A stretch of 64,000 nt of DNA from Helianthus annuus (lineage: Eukaryota > Streptophyta > Magnoliopsida > Asterales > Asteraceae), in NCBI RefSeq assembly GCF_002127325.2, contig NC_035438.2, positions 90,396,385 through 90,460,384 of the forward strand, written 5' to 3'. Both the position numbers and the translations under genes were made by a program. Under the pieces are notes generated by a model. It searched no databases and was not told the origin of the DNA. It worked only from the letters and a program-made list of their open reading frames with translations. Positions 44,210 through 57,989 of the stretch are shown here, one piece after another. How positions within the stretch are numbered: the stretch's first letter is position 1; the number at the start of each line of letters is the position of its first letter.

Positions 44210-46795
44210 GATTGGTATCAGAGCTATAGGTTTCAGCGAATTAGGTTTCTGTAGAGATACCTTGGCTTTAACCTCACTCTCCTCTGGGTAATTAGATGTC
44301 AAGAATTGAACATGTACAGAACGCCTAAGACTCGAATATGGGTTCCAACCGTTGCCAAGAACAATGAGTCAACTGTTTTGATTTTAAACATATACAAATG
44401 TTGTGTCGATACACAGTACACGAAACAATTACATACAATAAGCAAAACCTTGAGAGTTTTGATAACATGCATTTAGGACTTTTGTAAAGCTTACGTCGAA
44501 ACTCATTAAAGGTCCTCACTTAGAAACCATGACTAACAACTCGGGCAAACGCTATTATATTTTATCGTCTGTGCTATTTTAATTACCCAAGCAGGTAATC
44601 TATGTGGAACGAAATGCTATTGCGCAACTATACATGAAACTTAAATTATACGTCAACGGACGTCGAAGTACATCACACACGACTTTCGAGGCAAGGCCTT
44701 GGGGAAAACACAATCGCCACGACAACAACGATGCTAATTCCGGCAGCGGGAGAATTACCGACCGCAATGCGGCACTTTGCCACGTGATCCTGCAAACGAC
44801 ATGAATCACGCTGAGGTACGTTTAAACAAGATTCCACGACGATTGTTACTTAGTCTAATGAGACTCACAACTATTGGCGCTGCAAGAGAAGTCACATGTC
44901 TCTGCATCCCCCCCCCACTTCATTAATGGTGATTACGCTATGTTCGACATTCCATGGTAACGTCAACTAACAAATGGTTATCACACGAAGTTCCAGGTAA
45001 AGTCCTTAAATTTCTTTTATTGAAATTCTGACTTTTGCATATAACGAGTAGATTTTTGCATTTCTACTCCCCCCTAATGATCGTTGCACCACAAAGATTT
45101 TCTTCCATGATAGCAAACACTCAATTGTTTTATTTTTGACGAATTCATATGTACGCATGCATTGTTTGTCGCGCATGTGGTTTGTTGATCCGTGAAGACC
45201 ATTGGAGGGCTTCACTCCAAATTGTCGTTTTATCAAAGCTCAAATATCGTTCGCTATACTTGATCTTTGCATTGTGATCTAGATGACCCGCATTGTTGCA
45301 AAGTGTTGACTTTTTGATATCGAGTCAACGAACTAGTTGAAACTCTTTTCTTTTGAATACATTACATGGTTTGTTCATTGTAACCATGTCGAAATCTCTT
45401 GTTAACACAGGCATTCATCGTTGGAATGTGACTAAACCAAGGTCAATTGTTGAACTTGCTCATAATATATATTCTATTCAAGATTCCATATGATGGATTG
45501 AGGCCATCATATTCGAAATAATCCCAACAAGCACTTCATTTGCTTTGAACCATAACATGCTTGTTTGGTCTTCGACTTCATTGAATCGTTTCTTTGATCA
45601 CGATCACCTTGTGGTGACGTTTTCACAGATTTGAAGCTTGCGCTAATCTCGTTTACACGCATCATGTATGGATTTAATTATTTATCTATTTGTTTATTGA
45701 TATTAAATCCGCTTTGTTGATTTATCATATTAAAGCAATCTTAATACAATCGTGTGTTGAGATAATGGTACACAAATTCATTTCGTATTTCGGTGTACCT
45801 CTTAACGGTTCTTTCAGCATCGATCGAACATTTTGTGATATTCATTGCTTTTTCATTTTCGATCGAAAACATTATTTCCTTGCTTTATTTTCAATTGAAA
45901 ACCCTATGAGATTTGTTTGAAACAAACATTCAGATTCACTTCGTTGAGCCTTCATTTGATTTCAAACATGGTGATATTTGTTTGATCACCGCTATTATTG
46001 AATTGTTTCAATCACTACGACACCTTGTGGTGACGGTATGAACTTGTAGCTTGGGGCTAATCTAGAAACGAGCGTTTCATGCAAAACACGGTGATACTTG
46101 TTCAATCACCACTATTATTGAATTATTTCGATCACTACGGTACCTTGTGGTGTCGGTATAAACTTGTAGCTTGTGCTAATCACGATCATCCGCCTCATGC
46201 AAGCTAAATATGCTTTTCGTTTGACACATCATTTAAATAGTCTTAATGCAACTATGTATTAAGACGATGATACACCAGGTTCGGTTGTATTTCATTTCGG
46301 TGTATCCTTGCAACTCAACAATGTCAACACGTTGATTTTATCTTATTCATTTATTGGTTCAATAGTTGACAAATCATTTCATGATACTATCCATTTGTGC
46401 TTGTTGATTCAAGTTTCAATCATACAACAACCAACGCAAGTTTCCGTTGGTAGCAAATTTTGTTGTTTCAAGTATTGATTGCATATTGTGAACGTTCATT
46501 TGTGATTCTATTGGTCGAAATTCCTCTTTTGTTGGACCCCCGTAAACATAATCGCATTGGTGATAGTATCATTATGCTTCGTTCACTTCACATCGATTTT
46601 TGGAACAAACTCAGTTGAACCATTGTGTTCTTATTGACTCAAAATGTCTTTACACTCACGTAATCCAAATAAGTCTTGATTCGATTACACAGTCATTCAC
46701 TTTGGTATTATTCGGACTTACCGAGGAACGACACAACTCTGAGGAGATAACATAGACTAAATTTCGAGGACGAAATTTCTGCAACAGGGGGAGAA
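44210..46795 (+). other. LARD internal non-coding region
   Basis: Starts with the initiator-Met primer site TTGGTATCAGAGC (44213-44225) and ends with AACAGGGGGAGAA (46783-46795). There is no ORF of note. A diverged unit containing CACCTTGTGGTGACG and TTGTAGCTTG-GCTAATC recurs at about 45608, 46020 and 46140. Only sequences needed in cis for replication seem to be kept. Confidence 0.8.
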
Positions 46796-49217
46796 TGTGA
46801 CAACCGGTACTTAACGGCTTCTAATTACGTGATTAACAAACGTTTAAGCCAATAATAAGTAGTGTTTAAGGCACGAGTTAACTTAATTACGCTCTTGGAA
46901 TGCCTCGGAACGCCTATCTAACTTTACAGTGTGCACATGTGGATTTGTGAGAAAACTACTGATCGTTAAGCGATAACGAACTGAAACTGTACGAACTACT
47001 GACAACGCCGAAAAATAAGGAGCCTATAAGTATAATTTAAACATATGAATGTGGTTTTGCGAAAATATTTTGCGCTTTCGAACGGTACAAAACGCAAACG
47101 AGAAAGAAAAACGCGGAAACAGTAACGCACCGACAATCAACGACGAAACGGAAGCATCAGACACGTGTATTAACTTAAAAACTGAAATATTTTAATATAT
47201 TTAGCTTCGTTTTTAATTTTTATTATTCGTAGTTGAAAACGGATCGCAAAACGGACAAGAAACGACGAACGACACAGTTTACACGTTTTTCGTGAAACCG
47301 ACAAAAATGCACGTCGAATATCGATTTCTGACGTAAATTTGGGAAATTCGACTTATCATTAGATTTTATAACATTTTACGATAATCGGGTTCGAGAAACG
47401 GGCTTCGGAATGGTTTTGGGCCGCTCAAAACACGTTAACGGGCCCTAGGCCCAACCCACTTAATAAAACCTAATTATAAAAACCAACTTATAAGCATATC
47501 CTCATTTGAAACCCTAGATCAAAAACCGCACACCAGACCCCTCCCTTCTTTTTTCTCTGCATCTTCTTCTTTACTTGGAGAAACCCTAGCTTCTCGTTTG
47601 ATTAACCTACACACAGACAAGATGCATATGGGGGTTTACTTTGAAAACCTTATCAAATACCTACACATTAAACACAGGGCATCATCTTCACTACACATCT
47701 AAACACCCCTACCTCTCTCGATCTCCCCCTTCCTCTCGACAGACTACGACGGCCGGAGAAGTTCCGGCAAGAGCCGGCGCTGATTCACTGCCAGCCGCAC
47801 CCTTTCAAACCCCCATCTTCTCCACACCCCCCGGTCGATTAGCATGACGAACCACCACCATCGGCGTCTGGTGGTGGTGCGGCGGAGAAACAGAAAGAGA
47901 GAGAGAGGCGATGTGAGAAAGAAAGGATGAAATGAGAGGAACGATGACGGAGACTGACCGGCGACAGGCCGTCTCTCGGACGACGGCAACGAGCGACGAT
48001 GGCTATGGTGGTTGTCATCAGGTGAGATTTTATTCGGATTTGGGTTTCGGAGCAGCCATGGTTCAAGTATGGTTCAGTTCTGCTTGAGTGTTTCGGCTCG
48101 TAAGTAGATTGATTGTTTTTTTTTCGGGTCAAATATGGTTCGGGTGATGCTCGGGTCGGATCTAGTCAACAGTGTTTAAGTTTGGTTCGGGTTCTTGTTC
48201 GGTTCAACTCAGATCTGGGGTTCAAGTAGTCACATCCACGGGATCGGGTCACGGTTCGGTTCGATTCAACAAGTCAGACTGCGGGTCAAAGTTAGTCAAC
48301 CACAGGTCATGGTTTGTTTCGGTCAGATTTGGTTTCGGGTCAAATCGAGTCAACTCGGGTCTACAGACGGTCAACGCAGTCAACAACAGTCAATGAAGAC
48401 CCGGTAAAGTTTAAACGACGCAAAAGTTTTGTTTCGTTATGCAGATTATAATTATACGCGACCGAGCTCGACCGATACCTTTAGCGACTATTTACACTTT
48501 ATTTTGGCGTATTTGATGAAAAGTTATATATATATTGCGTGAGTTGATTGAATAAATGTTGAATTTTGAAATTATATCGACACTTTAGATGTCGGGTTAT
48601 TCCAAAAATATAGGAAACTCTGGCCGATTTTCATAAAAATTCGAAACACGACACGTATTTATATCTTCAACATGACACTTAAAGGACTTCGAGTTTTATT
48701 ATTAAATAAATATATAAAGACATATCTAATTTGGCGACGATTTACGAACCACGTTGTCTAGCACACTTTTACAAAATAAATATAATTAGTTATTATATTT
48801 ATCCCGACCGATGAAAACTCGAAAACTTTTATAAAATAAACAAAATTATATATTTATATATATATATATATTTATTTCAAACGTTTAAAACTCGGAAACC
48901 TTTTACGAAATAAATATCATATGTAATAACTTCCGAGTAACAAAGACGCGTAACTTCCTTTCTAGAACAAATATAACTAGTTTTGATTATTTCGAGCATC
49001 CGATACTCCGAGCGTCTTTATAAAATAAATATAATAGTTTATATTTATTCATACATCGTGAATTCAAATATTTATTTCACACGTCAACTTTAAACGCCTT
49101 TGTGAACTAGAAATATAGTTGTTATGTATATTTCAAGCGTCGACGACTCGAATACTTTCGAGTGCTTTGGTAACCATAGTATATTTGTTTATATTCGTTT
49201 CAAACATCAAGTTTCGA

Positions 49218-49259
<42 letters not shown>

Positions 49260-50650
49260 TTATTTATTTATTTCCATCCTACGAAAACTATAACGCTATG
49301 TTACTGTATCATATACGACATTTCGAGTACGTACCATTATTCATCTACATCTTCCCTCGTAGAGTCGTTTTGTTAGCGACTCGGTAGAGCTCGGACACGT
49401 AGTTTAACTACGTCTTTAAACTAGAAACTGATAAGTTATTCCCTGTTAGGAATACTATAGATGCACGCTAGCTACATCACATTCGTGGAATGACACTACG
49501 GAATCACGCTAGGCTAGCTTTGCACAGGAATGTCAAGGTGAGTTCATAACCCCCACTTTTTACTGTTTACATTTTTATATATGTTTTCGGGGGTGGAAAG
49601 ACATGCAAGTTTTTGCAAAAGCAAACAATATTTCGATGAACGAAAACACATTTTATAAACCATGTTGCAAATGATTTTCAACGAACTTGAATGGTTTACA
49701 AACGATTTATACTAAACATACCGGTTCTACAAAACATGCATGATTTTCATGACTAGTGACGAGAATGTCCTAGTTGCAACAACGGGACTGGGTTGGCCTG
49801 CGTACGAAAAACGAGACAACTCAGTGAGACCATGTCCCCCTTTTTCTTTCAACGTTTCGGTTTACAACTTTCGGGGGGAAATACGTGTCAAACTAGGGTA
49901 TGATTAAGTTATGGAATGAACTCTTAGATCATGTGAGCATAGGCTGTAACTGAGGTGCCATTAATCCTTTTGAGGACCAAGGAACAAAGGTTAGATCTAA
50001 TGGGTACGGGCGAGCCCCACTCACGGTCCATGGGTGACCACTTAGAGTGCTGTTGTGTCCCAGTCGAGGTGATTCGACACAAAAAATTTGCCTACGCGGG
50101 TTGAGTACCTCCTATGTCGTCGCATATATTAATGTCCTCGCGAAACATTAATGATCAACATGTTCATAGACGCTTTTCATACCAACTTACAACACTATAA
50201 CCTTCAAATGTTTTTGATATTCATTTGACGCAAACTCATAATACATGTATTTACAAACTTTGATAATGTTTTCAACTTATGTACAAGTAAGAGGACGAGT
50301 TGGTCCTGCTTACAAAGACTCTCGTGGGCTAGACTCACAACTTTCATATATCATGCTGAGAAAATGATTTTACTATGCTTTCTCAACAACTTTTAAACCG
50401 GTTATCAAAAAGATTTATTTTAAATCTTTTCAAAACAAACTATGAACTCGCTCAACTTTATGTTGACTTTTTCGCATGTTCTTTCTCAGGTTACATTTTC
50501 AAAACTAAGGAACGGTTGGAATAGGAGAACCCACGAGATTTCGAGTACCTAGCAGGCGTTCACTGTTTAGAAGTCTTAGCCTTTTGCTTCCGCTGTGCAA
50601 TGAAGATACCGGTCCAGTCACGCCAGCTCTGATAATTTCGGGGTGTGACA
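46796..50650 (+). repeat. 3' LTR of the LARD
   Basis: 3855 bp, nearly identical to 40342-44209. It is followed by the TCATT target copy and then the gag sequence of copia copy 2. Confidence 0.95.
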
Positions 50651-50655
50651 TCATT

Positions 50656-52244
50656 AACAATCGGAACTGAGTTCTCAACCTTGTTAACAGCTTCACATTT
50701 AGAAACAACTTGTGGCTCAACTGATTTTGTGGAATCAGTTTCATCGCCTGAAGATAGCTCTTCTGATTTCAACCTATCAGAATCATCGCTATCACTCTTC
50801 TTCACAATCCATTTCTGATTATCAGATTTGGCTTTCTTCTTGTAAACTTGTTCGAACTTTCACCTATTTCAAAAATAGAATCTTTAAACAATTTAGTTCT
50901 ATCCAATGGTGATTCGAACGCAAACACCTTTTCTTTGATTTTACGAAAAACTCCCTGTTTTGATTGTATCGCCTGAAAACAATCTTTGGCGATATGTCCA
51001 ACGTTGTTGCACTTGAAACAAGTTCTTGAGTCTTTCTTTTGTTCAGCTTGTCTCTTTTTCAGAAATTCACTGTTTGTTTCCCTCCAGAAACTTGTCTTTT
51101 CTTCTTCATCAGTTGATGTACCTGAAACAAATGACATTTTGGATTTAAAATCACGAATATGTGTTTCATTTTTCTGTTTTTCTGTAGGAATAAAGCCTAA
51201 ACCTTTCTTTTTGAAATTACCGTTATGGTTTGATCTCTTTTGGAAATCTGAACCAGAACTGTAATTCTTTTTCTTGTTTAACCTTTGTTGTACTCTTGAG
51301 GTGTAAAATTTTGGTTTCTCATTAAGACATAAGTCTTTTATTTCAGAAATATTAATTTCTGTGAGTATAAAAACCTTTTTTATCAATTCAGTTTTAACAC
51401 CTCTTATCGGAAATTCATCATCAGAATATAATTTGTCAGAATCATTCAAAGTGTAAGCCACTTTAAACAATCCATCATCCAAATTAGATTTTGACATCAA
51501 AAACTTTCTATCATAAACTAATTTTCCCTGTTTTTCTGTTTGCACCGGAGTTTTTGACTCAGTTTTTGACTCTGACGCGGACTCCGACTTTGACTCTTCA
51601 CTGTCGTCACTATCTAACACATGATCCACGACTATCTTCATCAATTGAGATTGTTGATCAGTGTCAGATGATGTAAACACAACATCAATACTTTCTGGAA
51701 GATTGACAGACGACTCTGACTCCCACTGTAGATTTGTGGCCTTTTTGACTCTTTCATCGTTAGGATGTCTAGGCAAATATCCATTTTCCAGTGGAGGTGG
51801 ACATCTGTTATAACTGACACTTTTCTTCTTACCAGATGAACTCATTTCAGTGTCTTTCTTCCTGTCACTCTTCTTCTTGTCAGCAATCTTTTCTTCAACC
51901 CTAACTTCAGCTGCTTTTTCTTCAGCTATCTCATCTTCTTCCCAGACATTCATGCTTTCAACTGTAGGATAGATCCTGTCAATCACATAGGAAGTACATG
52001 AGTAACTTTTTAATAAACGATTAACTCTCCCTGTTTCGATTCTTTGCAGCTCAAGATTTTGTTCTAACGTAGCACATTTTTCAATATAGTTATTTACAAC
52101 TTTTTGTTTTGTCATAAACGCTCCCTGAAGTGTCTTCATAGCAACTGCTTGTTCTTCACTAGTCTGATTGTACTGATTCATTGTCTTGTTCAGCACATCA
52201 TAAGACTCCTTTAGACTATTTAAGTTGTAAATCAACGTGCTGTT
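50656..52244 (-). pseudogene. gag: gag of copia copy 2, middle and late part
   Basis: Continues in the same frame after the TAG at 52247-52245: a coiled-coil stretch (NLNSLKESYDVLNKTMNQYN), an acidic and Ser-rich region, and a second CCHC knuckle CFKCNNVGHIAKDC (about 51030-50989). A frameshift near 50810-50850 moves the frame, after which SDRLKSEELSSGDETDSTKS is read up to the insertion point at 50655. It aligns along its length with the copy 1 gag. Confidence 0.87.
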
Positions 52245-54137
52245 CTACTTTTTCACAATCTCGCAGTTTTCACATTTCACAGGAACTTCTTTTGCATCAA
52301 CTTTTTCTTCAACCATAAACTTAGGCACCTCTGTTATTTTTTGCCTTCTCACCACCGGCACTTCTTCATCATCACTGCTCACCGGCGTTTTGATCTTCTT
52401 CTTTTTCTTCTCATTCTTGACTTTTTCGTCTTCGCTATCACTCTCAGCAAGCAACTTCATATCTTCTCTGTATTTTCTCGCCCAATATTCTGTATCATCA
52501 TCACTATCATCTTCAATCTTTGCAGTAAAAGCAGTGTAGGCTGTGGTTTGATCAGGAATATAATCATCCCACGTAAAGTTTGCATAGCTAAAACCTTCTG
52601 CTAGCTTTTCATCTTCTTGATCAATCAAACAAGCTTTTCCATTTTCTGGAATGTAATTATCCCAGTTAAATGATGGTTTTTGATTTGGATTAACTACACA
52701 TGCTCCTTTTCCGGTATCTTCAACCACATCTCTTCCATGTGCAGTCTGAGCTTGATGTTTTTGTTGTTGTGATGATTGACCAACTTGGTGATAGATGGCT
52801 TTGCGATAGTAATCGTTGTTGTTGTTGAACGGATTTTGAGCTCCACTTGATTCTCGGTTTGTGCACTCCCTCTTGAAGTGTCCTTTTTCCCTGCACCGAA
52901 AACAAGTAACTTTAGATTTGTCAAAACCTAAAGTAGAAACATTCGCATCACGAAGATCATCTCTCTCCGTGATTTGTTTAAACTTCTCAGCTCTCCGTAA
53001 AACACTAGCCAGACACCACTTTATGTCCATCAGCTCCATCTCTTCAGCATCTATCTGGTCGTAGTCTTGTTTGGTTAACATTGGATTGCCGATACGACCT
53101 GCAACAAAACAAGTGTAAGACTCCAAAACCATTCCTAATAAAGACATTTGATTTTTGGCAATTTCCTCAGAATAATCTTGATCATTCTCAAGATTCAATA
53201 CAATGTTGCACTGTAACTTTCTCCCATTTTTAGTTGCTGAGATGTTTGGATCAAAAGATGAAAATGGAGTAAAGCTGGTTTTGCTGCTTGATCCAGATGA
53301 TGGGCTTTCAGATAAACTCTTGGCACTCATACCAGTCACAATCTTTGGAGATGAATTCAACGATTTTTCATTTACCCCAGCTTTATAATATAACCCGATG
53401 TCTTGTTCACCATCGAAGTCTTTCATTCTAATCACTTTCCGCTGTTCCATCTCTTGGGCTTCAATCTTTTCGATGAACTTACTGAGCGTCAGATTGCTAA
53501 AACCTTTCTTGTATCTGAGCATCATCAAATTTGTGCCCCAACTCTCATATGGCAACGCATCAACAAGTTTGTCAATCAATTCTTCAGTACTCTTTTCAAT
53601 ACTCAACCTTTTCATATTTGCAAGCAGATTACAATAACGTTCAATAATCTCTCTCGTACTCTCATTTTTCAACCCTCGAAATAAATCGAACTCTTTCTTT
53701 AGAAGCGACTTTTTACTCTTTACCATCTCCTCACTTCCCCTAAACTTCGATCGCAACGCTTTCCAAATCGAGTACGAAGTTCCATTGTGCTGTAGAAGAA
53801 CCATTATATCTTCTTTCACTGCCTGTTGAAGAAGACTAAGCATCATTTTCTCATCTTTGTATTTCTTCCTAGCATCAGCAGTAAGATCTTTTATCGGAAC
53901 AAGTTCTTCATCATCATTCAAAGGTCTAACATACTTTGTCTCGACACATTCCCAAGCATCAAGATAGTTTGCTTGAACCCAATTCTCAAACCGACCTTCC
54001 CAACCTTTAAATTCTTCGATGTTCATTAGTTTGGGAGGCTTTTGCATCGTCCCTGTTTCGTTTTCGAGCATTGTGGTTTGAACAGCAGTGATTGGGGTAC
54101 TCGGAGTAGCGAATGCGTTGTAAAAATCAGAATCCAT
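52245..54137 (-). pseudogene. gag: gag of copia copy 2, N-terminal part
   Basis: Starts at ATG 54137 (MDSDFYNAFATP), like copy 1. It holds the copia gag core (QKPPKLMNIEEFKGW, EELIDKLVDALPYES) and the first knuckle CFRCREKGHFKREC at residues 412-425. It stops at a TAG (52247-52245) inside CENCEIVKK-stop, where copy 1 reads on with Gln. One nonsense change, one frameshift and the LARD insertion inactivate an otherwise well-preserved protein. Confidence 0.9.
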
Positions 54138-54769
54138 GCTTCAAGAATCAGATGATATTTCGGGAAATACCTGAAAACATACAAACAAAAAACACAATCA
54201 GTTTAAAGATTTATCAAATAATGGAAACGAACTGGTACTCGAACTGATGAATTTCTGTGCGGACTGAAAGTTGACACACTGAGCGGACAGAAGATGGACA
54301 CACTGTGCGGACTGCTTTGACCTTTTCAATGACCTGACAAAACCACACGACCCTCTTCTTTTGAACTAATAAGCTTTGAGCTTGAACAAACACAATGCTT
54401 TGAACTTGGAATGTGACCCGGATCAAAAATTCAAATGTTAATAATAATCCAACACTTCTGAGTTTACCAAACCTTTATATCAAAACAATCATCAGAATCA
54501 AATGATAGGGCCTTTTATAGTTGGGCGGTGCTTTTAATGATTCTCTTGTTGGGTGGACATTAAGTTCAGATAGGGCAGCTATATGTTGGTTGTTATTGGG
54601 CCTTTACACTATATATGGGTGGTGCACCTAAACATTTCGACATCTATATCTTTTGGGCGGCAACAGTAACCTTTCATTGGACCAGAATTTGAGGTGGCCG
54701 ACAACTTTAATCCTCAATGAAATATTATAGGATAGTGGGGCGGTGCGGTTCAGAATATTATAGGTCCGT

Positions 54770-55020
54770 TCTTTTTGTTTTTAAGCGGTGCACACTATTG
54801 TCATAAAAGCGATTCAGATGTTTGACTTATAAGCGGTTCACAAAAATGTACTAAGAGCGATCCTTGACTTTTATGGTGATGCCGTATGAGCGGTCCAGAG
54901 ACGTCACAAAAAGCGAACCAGAGATTGTTTCATGAGCGATCCTAATATGTCACAAAGAGCGGTCCTAAAATTTTACCAAATGAGCGATTCACAAGTGATA
55001 ATTTGGAGCGGTCCTGACAC
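54770..55020 (-). promoter_or_regulatory. Array of AGCGRTCC-type motifs in the gag leader of copia copy 2
   Basis: Between primer site and gag, about ten words of the form AGCG(G/A)(T/A)(C/T)C occur in 250 bp, with spacing of 15-35 bp and unrelated spacers. About six more lie in each LTR. Position and density mirror the TCAAACG array of copy 1, but the word is different. Further upstream (54520-54770) a related GGGCGGTGC word recurs. Function unknown. Confidence 0.65.
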
Positions 55021-55249
55021 GACATCAGCAACGAACGAACTGAATGTAAGCGAAAACTTAATTTGAACCAATTTTAGGCCGATTTAAGTTCTGAAAACTT
55101 CCAGGTTTTGTTAAAACATGATTCCGCACACACTATGTGAATTTGAGGCGATTCTGACCGTAAAAAGTTATGTTTTTTCGGAAAAGAAAGGTGTAGAAGC
55201 AGAAAAATGATGAAAAACGAGCTGTATATGCGAGATCTCCTCCTCCTTG

Positions 55250-55263
55250 GCTCTGATACCAAT
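55250..55263 (-). other. Primer binding site (initiator tRNA-Met) of copia copy 2
   Basis: The minus strand reads ATTGGTATCAGAGC, adjoining the 5' LTR at 55264. Confidence 0.92.
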
Positions 55264-55732
55264 TGTAGGATCGTTTGGCGACCCGAATGAGTCGATCAGA
55301 GGCGTTTTCGTCAATTACAGGTGCGGAATAACAAGTAATCAACGTAGGAATAGCTTGCAATACACTTTAAACACTTTCTGTATTGATTTGACGGTAAATA
55401 CAATGAGTTCTCGATCCGGCAGCACTTCGGTATGAGATTCAACCAACGTTACAAATGAGATCGCTCCAAGGGTTTATATAGGCTACTGGGATCGCTTATT
55501 GGACAGGCCCAATAAGCGATCCAGGCTGTCACTCGAGCGGACCATGCTGATTGACACTCGAGCGATCCTAAGACTTGTCAAATGAGCGGCCCAAACCCTA
55601 AATGACCTAATGAGCGATCCAACTATATAAAATCTATACAATCACTCTATTTTTCGTATTTCGTGCCCAGATCTAACATTCTAAGATAATGACTCGATAC
55701 AAGACGTAATCAGCAGATGTAGTGCACCAACA
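55264..55732 (-). repeat. 5' LTR of gag-only copia copy 2
   Basis: 469 bp, about four differences by eye from 37758-38226. It is followed by GATGC and then the resumed gypsy LTR. Confidence 0.94.
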
Positions 55733-55737
55733 GATGC

Positions 55738-57989
55738 ACACAATGGGCATACATAACATGAAATGTAATGTAAAACAATGAACTAAGTACGCACACAATG
55801 GGCATACATAGCATGAAATATAATGTAAAACAATGTACTAAGTACGCACACAATGGGCATACATATCATGAAATGTAATGAAATCATGTACTATAATGTA
55901 CTAACGAACATAGCCGGTATATGATGTGACAACATGGAAAGCATGAAAGTAACAATTAGGCACATGTGTTTCACCCCAAAACAGTTTGGAAAACAGTAAA
56001 AGAGGGGTTCAATGTACTCACCTGAGATTGCTTTGAATTCCTTGTGTAATAATCACACAATGCTAGAGATCATGGGATATCAAACGGCACCTAATAGGTA
56101 GCTATATTAATATACCGGACCAAAATCGGAAGGATCGGATAGTATGCGGGTTCGTAAACCAAACGAGTATGGAGACTCGTGTAATATGGTCTAACAAAGC
56201 CTACATACTAAAATGAAACCTAACCTAAGTGCTTGCGACCCATTACGACCCGTTTAGGTAGCTTATGCTACCTTAACGCGTCGTTCGCGTATAACGCGTT
56301 TGGAATGCCTAACATCGTGACCACAAGGTATAACCTCGGAAGGTTATAGTTATGGTCACCTAATGTGTTTGGTCAGATTCTAATGATCGACCAAATTGGT
56401 CGGGTTCGAAAGTATAAGCGGTGGTTTAGATCGCTTACCTTACGACCCTATATAAGCACTATACTAAAAGTGACGAGCTAAACATGTTAGAACATGCTTA
56501 ACTAAGTTTAGAAAACAGGTTTGGCATCAAAACAAACGGCTTTGATGCTCACGAGTAGTTTGGTTACAAAATACGCAAGAATGCGCATTTTGGCCGAAAC
56601 TACGACTTGTCACTTAGCCTAGATAACGTGGTAATCAGTAGGTATAGTCGCCATGGACTATAACCATCGTGATCACGCTCACGTTATGAATTTCCAAAGA
56701 ACTTCGTGTTGACCATAGGCTGGTCAATGCAGAAAGTCAACAAAACATTGACTTTCGGACTCGAAAAGCGAATAAGAGAACGAAAGAACACTTACGAAGG
56801 GTCCCCGAATGCTAATCTAGATCAAAATGGCTTAGGTATGAAACAAAGGTTCCAACTTAGAGCTTTTGATCAGATTTTTGTGGGTTTTCACCAAAAGGGG
56901 GGGGTATTTATAGGAAAAGTAAAGCCGTTAGGATCGTTTCTTGAATTTCGTGCCATGATCTGAAGCGTATACTTGTCACAAAGTTGTGGTGGCTCAAAAT
57001 GACCCTTAGCTCCTGAAATGGTGAAAGGGCATTGCCCTTTGGTGTGTTTGAAAGGCCAAATTTGCAAGAAAGACAAAATTTTTGTTACTGAAAGGGCCAT
57101 GTGGCCCGCATCAGGATTAGACAAAACTCAGGCGGGCCGCCTGGGCCTGTCTGATCTGCACATACTTTCAGAAATGGCAGTTTTGGTCCCTGTTGCGTAT
57201 TTAAGCCATTCCCGACACTTCTAAGGCCCGTAAAGCCAACTTTAAGGCCCTAAAATGATGCCTAAACATTGTGGACATGAAACATGCTCAAAAATATGCC
57301 GGATGTTGGTTCGTTTGGCCGTACGATCGCGATGTTCGCTTAGTTACGACGAAATGCGCATAAGCGCGAAAGACGATCCAAATGACGCGACGAACGGATT
57401 TTTCTCATGCCAAACACTAAGGCATAATATAAGGATGCTTACATAAATTTTTGGATGTCTGGATGTATTCAGAACGTAAGTTATGCGCGAAAGTGCAAAC
57501 TTATGCACTTTTTGACACTTTTAGTCCCTGAATGATCCAAAAGTTTGTTTTAGCATACCAAACCCTTCAAAGCCTATTTCTAAGCTATGTAAAGGATATT
57601 TATGGTATGTTTAACTTATGGAAATGTTCCGGAATGTTTGTTACAGTTCAAATTGGCATACTTTCGCAGTTTGTCAAGTTTAGTCCCTGTAAGCGAATTA
57701 ACTTGTTTTTGCCATACCAAAGCCTTCAAAACTTATTTCTAAGTTATGTGAAGGTTATTTAAGGTATGTTAAATATATGATGGTGTTCCGGAGTATTTTT
57801 CGCATTAAACGGAGTATGTTTACGCACCTAGTTTGCGTATAATTCTCTAGAAAGCGTTGTAAAGTTTGAAATTGAACAAGAACTGATATGTGCAAAAGAT
57901 AAACATATTTATACAAGATCCCAAGTATGAAATACAATATTTCATTGGCTTGGTATTTGTTTGATGGTCGCGGTGGCACAGGTGTCACA
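55738..57989 (-). repeat. Gypsy 3' LTR, right portion
   Basis: Continues the gypsy LTR after the copia and aligns with 62415 onward. It begins with copies of a 55-bp unit and ends GGTGTCACA, an exact inversion of its TGTCACACC start. The total 3' LTR is about 3.18 kb. Confidence 0.92.

Larger units (their letters stand above)
40342..50650 (+). mobile_element. Large non-coding gypsy derivative (LARD), very young
   Basis: LTRs 40342-44209 (3868 bp) and 46796-50650 (3855 bp), target duplication TCATT (40337-40341, 50651-50655), Met primer site at 44212 and a polypurine tract at 46783-46795. The internal 2.6 kb has no gag or pol. The junction ATTTCGAGGACGAAATTTC before the polypurine tract is typical of Tekay-type gypsy elements. 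The LTRs differ at about ten substitutions plus repeat-length changes by eye (about 0.3%), so it is the most recent insertion in the window. Confidence 0.93.
37758..55732 (-). mobile_element. gag-only Ty1/copia element (Sirevirus-like), copy 2
   Basis: 469-bp LTRs (37758-38226 and 55264-55732; about four differences by eye) and target copies TATGC/GATGC. The undisturbed site can be read in the other gypsy LTR near 62405, which confirms the borders. Minus-strand order is as in copy 1: Met primer site, motif array, gag, non-coding region with five polypurine motifs. A 10.3-kb gypsy derivative sits in gag. Without it the element is about 7.7 kb. No pol. Confidence 0.92.
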
